A stretch of 15,275 nt of DNA, taken from positions 1 through 15,275 of the forward strand of contig CAZQAA010000068.1 of the NCBI GenBank assembly GCA_964591255.1, written 5' to 3'. This DNA comes from CAZQAA01 sp964591255 (GTDB taxonomy: Bacteria > Desulfobacterota > DSM-4660 > Desulfatiglandales > Desulfatiglandaceae). Below, in pieces: positions 13,103-15,275 of this stretch; within the stretch, counting starts at the first letter, position 1; every line of letters starts with the position of its first letter. Position numbers and translations under genes: made by a program. The notes under the pieces are model-generated. The model did not search any database and was not told the DNA's origin. It worked only from the letters and a program-made list of their open reading frames with translations.

Positions 13103-14677
13103 ATGCAGGGCCTGCACTCAACAGGAATAGCAGCCGGTAAAAACAGAATCTATCTCGATTACTATGGTCTAAAGGAGTCTCCATTTTCCATAACTCCTGA
13201 TCCGGAATTTCTTTTTGCATCCAATACCCACCAAAATGTAATCGACAAAATATGTTACGGCATAGAAAACAGGCTCGGTTTTATCCTCCTAATTGGCGAG
13301 GTAGGGACAGGAAAGACAACCATATGCCGCACCATATTGGACAGACTGGACGGACGGAACAAAACGGTATTTGTCATTAATCCAGCCCTTTCTGGCAAGG
13401 AACTCATATCTACTCTCCTGGACGATCTTGGCATCATCTATCCGCCTGGCGCTTCAAAAAAAGAGCTCATTGACCGGCTGAATCGTTTCCTCTTGAAAAC
13501 GTCAGACTCGTACCCGGTAGTAATAATCATTGACGATGCCCAGACCATCCCGGTTGACACACTGGAAGACCTGCGCCTGCTCTCCAATCTGGAGACAGAC
13601 AAAGCAAAATTATTGCAAATACTCCTTGTGGGACAACCCGAACTGGAGAATCTCATAGCCACCCCAGGGATGAGACAGCTAAGACAAAGGATATCCATAA
13701 CCTGCCGCCTGGAACGGATAACAAGGGAAGAGATCCAGGAATATATATCAAGAAGGCTTTTCATGGGGGGAAACCGAGGACATATCAGGTTCACAAAAAA
13801 CGCAATAAAAAAAATATACAAGTCCTCGGGCGGAATCCCGAGGGTAATAAACAAGATCTGCGACTACGCCCTGACCTCGGCTTATGTCTCAAACGATTTT
13901 GTAATCGGTCTCCGCCACGTGGAAAGGGCAATAATGGAAATGGAAGGAGTTGAACATGGCAAGGGATTCATTAAGAGAGTGCTTTCCGGCCCCTGGAAAA
14001 ACAGCTGCCTGAAAATATCTCCTGTTTTTGTCTCCACCATCATTTTCTTCACAGTGATGTTTTCATTTAATCACGTATTTGAGCCATCATATTTAAATGG
14101 CGAAAAGGATGCTTATGGTCTCGCTTATACTACTGAAAAAGTTATGGCGACCAAAACGGAAATCCCGGGCCGTGCTAATTACAGCCAAACCAGCACGTTA
14201 ATACCAGGGCAAATGGACCGGCGGGCAACAGACAGGCCGGCCAGATTCACCCTTATGTTATCATCCGAGAGGGCCCTGAATGACATCATAAAGGAAGTTT
14301 CCGTTTATAATAAAAAGGGCCTTGATGTCTACTGGGCTAAAGTGAATATGGGGAAAAAGGGCATCTGGTACCGTTTAGTAACTGGCCGATTCAGGACAGT
14401 AAAGGAGGCCAGACAATTCAGGAAAGAACACAATCTGGAAGGTTCAGTAGTCATATCAGCACCGTGGATGGTCCTGGCAGCCAAATCAACCTCTCCTGAG
14501 AATATTGAGAAAATCCGGAAAGTGTTACGAAAAAACCAGTACGACTGTCATATTTACAAAGAGGATGATGACCGGTACAGGATCGTGAGCGGGCCCTTTG
14601 TCACACAACAGGGGGCCCAGGGTCTGGCTATGGTATTAGAGGGCTTGGGACTCGCTGCAAAGGTAATACCGCGATGA
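13103..14677 (+). CDS. ExeA/GspA-type AAA ATPase with membrane anchor and two SPOR repeats
   Basis: A 524-residue inner-membrane protein. The ExeA start signature YYGLKESPFSITPDPEFLF is at 20-38. The AAA core has Walker A GEVGTGKTT at 65-73, Walker B VVIIIDDAQ at 139-147, a sensor region ILLVGQPEL at 173-181, arginines in RQLRQRI at 191-197 and sensor-2 GGIPRVIN at 243-250. One membrane segment at about 304-324 is followed by a linker and two SPOR-like units at about 381-450 and 454-524, presumably periplasmic. ExeA-type ATPases help assemble outer-membrane secretins or pilus-type machines; ExeA itself ends in a peptidoglycan-binding domain, and here SPOR repeats, which bind denuded glycan strands, take that place. 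An in-frame TAA at 13094 closes off any earlier start. The partner gene follows 61 bases downstream. Confidence 0.92.
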   Translation: MQGLHSTGIAAGKNRIYLDYYGLKESPFSITPDPEFLFASNTHQNVIDKICYGIENRLGFILLIGEVGTGKTTICRTILDRLDGRNKTVFVINPALSGKELISTLLDDLGIIYPPGASKKELIDRLNRFLLKTSDSYPVVIIIDDAQTIPVDTLEDLRLLSNLETDKAKLLQILLVGQPELENLIATPGMRQLRQRISITCRLERITREEIQEYISRRLFMGGNRGHIRFTKNAIKKIYKSSGGIPRVINKICDYALTSAYVSNDFVIGLRHVERAIMEMEGVEHGKGFIKRVLSGPWKNSCLKISPVFVSTIIFFTVMFSFNHVFEPSYLNGEKDAYGLAYTTEKVMATKTEIPGRANYSQTSTLIPGQMDRRATDRPARFTLMLSSERALNDIIKEVSVYNKKGLDVYWAKVNMGKKGIWYRLVTGRFRTVKEARQFRKEHNLEGSVVISAPWMVLAAKSTSPENIEKIRKVLRKNQYDCHIYKEDDDRYRIVSGPFVTQQGAQGLAMVLEGLGLAAKVIPR

Positions 14678-14738
14678 TCAATAATTACCGCCACATCATG
14701 ACCGCCCGGCAAGTACAAGTCTGTCTACGGAGATCATT

Positions 14739-15275
14739 ATGAGTCTCCTGAATGATGCACTAAGAAAAAGAGACGGAAAATACGGACAGGATAAAGAAAC
14801 AGGGCTGTTCGGCAAAAAACTGCAGGTATGGCGTACCAAGGGAACCAGAACATACGGTGCCATAAGTACTGCATTCTTTATATGTCTGCTGTTGATCCTG
14901 GGTTGTTGGCAGGTGGTCTTTAATCAGGAAGATTCCGGAAACGATTCAAGGTGCCTTGCTGCCGCCACAGTTGACGCTGAGACCAAACCCAACAGGGAGA
15001 TTCCTGTTCCCACGACTGGCAAGGTGTCCCGACCCGAAACCATAAAAAAAATGGAGGCTGCGCAGGCACGGACAAAGAACCAGGGTAAAAGGAGACATGA
15101 ATATGCGAGGCTAACGGCAGGCATTAATGATGAAAGCTATCCAACTAAAAACAGGGAGGTGTCTGGGCAAAAACATTACCCACGCATAACCGAAAAAAGC
15201 AGGGTCAAACAGAGACGAACGGCCGAGGCAGAGGATGTTTTCTACCAAAAGGCAATAAGCTACCACAGGCACAAC
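14739..15275 (+). CDS. GspB-like / TPR-type membrane protein, 3' end outside the window
   Basis: The reading frame starts at ATG 14739, with GGAG six bases upstream, and runs open for 179 codons to the window edge. The N-terminus MSLLNDALRKRDGK is the short signature found on proteins encoded after ExeA/MshM-type ATPases. A membrane segment follows at about residues 45-62 (ISTAFFICLLLILGCWQVVF). After it comes a long basic, low-complexity stretch, presumably periplasmic. The last visible residues (EDVFYQKAISYHRHN) look like the first helix of a TPR, so a TPR array may follow. Family members work with the ATPase in secretin or pilus assembly; the role here is inferred from position. The missing C-terminus limits the call. 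Confidence 0.75.
   Translation, partial: MSLLNDALRKRDGKYGQDKETGLFGKKLQVWRTKGTRTYGAISTAFFICLLLILGCWQVVFNQEDSGNDSRCLAAATVDAETKPNREIPVPTTGKVSRPETIKKMEAAQARTKNQGKRRHEYARLTAGINDESYPTKNREVSGQKHYPRITEKSRVKQRRTAEAEDVFYQKAISYHRHN

Overview
The window reads as chromosomal DNA from a Gram-negative bacterium of moderate G+C content. The best guess is a Desulfobacterota (former Deltaproteobacteria) anaerobe. This rests on the gene mix: stand-alone PilZ proteins, a DUF4301 protein, a PaaK-like enzyme paired with an ACT protein, an ExeA-type ATPase with SPOR domains, and sigma-54-type promoters. It is an inference, not a marker-gene identification. I see no rRNA, tRNA, CRISPR array, insertion sequence or integrase.

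Layout. (1) 48-539 (+): a PilZ protein with an N-terminal zinc-ribbon-like module, convergent with everything that follows. (2) 556-7699 (-): a tight nine-gene run, transcribed from high to low coordinates. Its order is rfbB, rfbA, rfbC, an archaeal-type UMP-kinase-like protein, uppP, a TPM-domain protein, a nucleotidyltransferase, lemA and a DUF368 (PopT-type) membrane protein. Genes overlap or lie within about 20 bases. (3) 7772-11749 (-): a four-gene run of a PaaK-like adenylate-forming enzyme, a double-ACT protein, an unrecognised 185-residue protein and a DUF4301 protein. Only 72 bases separate it from rfbB, so regions 2 and 3 may be one long transcription unit. (4) 11943-12587 (-): a YcgR-like PilZ protein. 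(5) 12588-13102: a 515-base divergent control region with a good sigma-54-type promoter on each strand and a TGAC/GTCA array between them. (6) 13103 to the window end (+): an ExeA/GspA-type AAA ATPase with two SPOR repeats, then a GspB-like membrane protein cut by the window edge.

How the genes fit together. rfbA, rfbB and rfbC make dTDP-4-dehydro-L-rhamnose, but the final reductase rfbD is absent. uppP dephosphorylates undecaprenyl pyrophosphate, and DUF368 proteins have been shown to return undecaprenyl phosphate across the membrane. The operon therefore joins sugar-nucleotide supply to both recycling steps of the lipid carrier. The envelope-associated LemA/TPM pair and a nucleotidyltransferase of unknown target sit between them. 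The second cluster adds a DUF4301 protein that looks like a sugar-nucleotide pyrophosphorylase. It also holds an adenylate-forming enzyme whose ATP-binding loop is strongly altered. The right end looks like a cell-surface secretion or pilus-type module sharing a control region with a c-di-GMP receptor.

The parts most worth following are the PaaK-like/ACT/unknown/DUF4301 cassette, the LemA-nucleotidyltransferase-TPM trio inside a lipid-carrier operon, and the paired sigma-54-type promoters.
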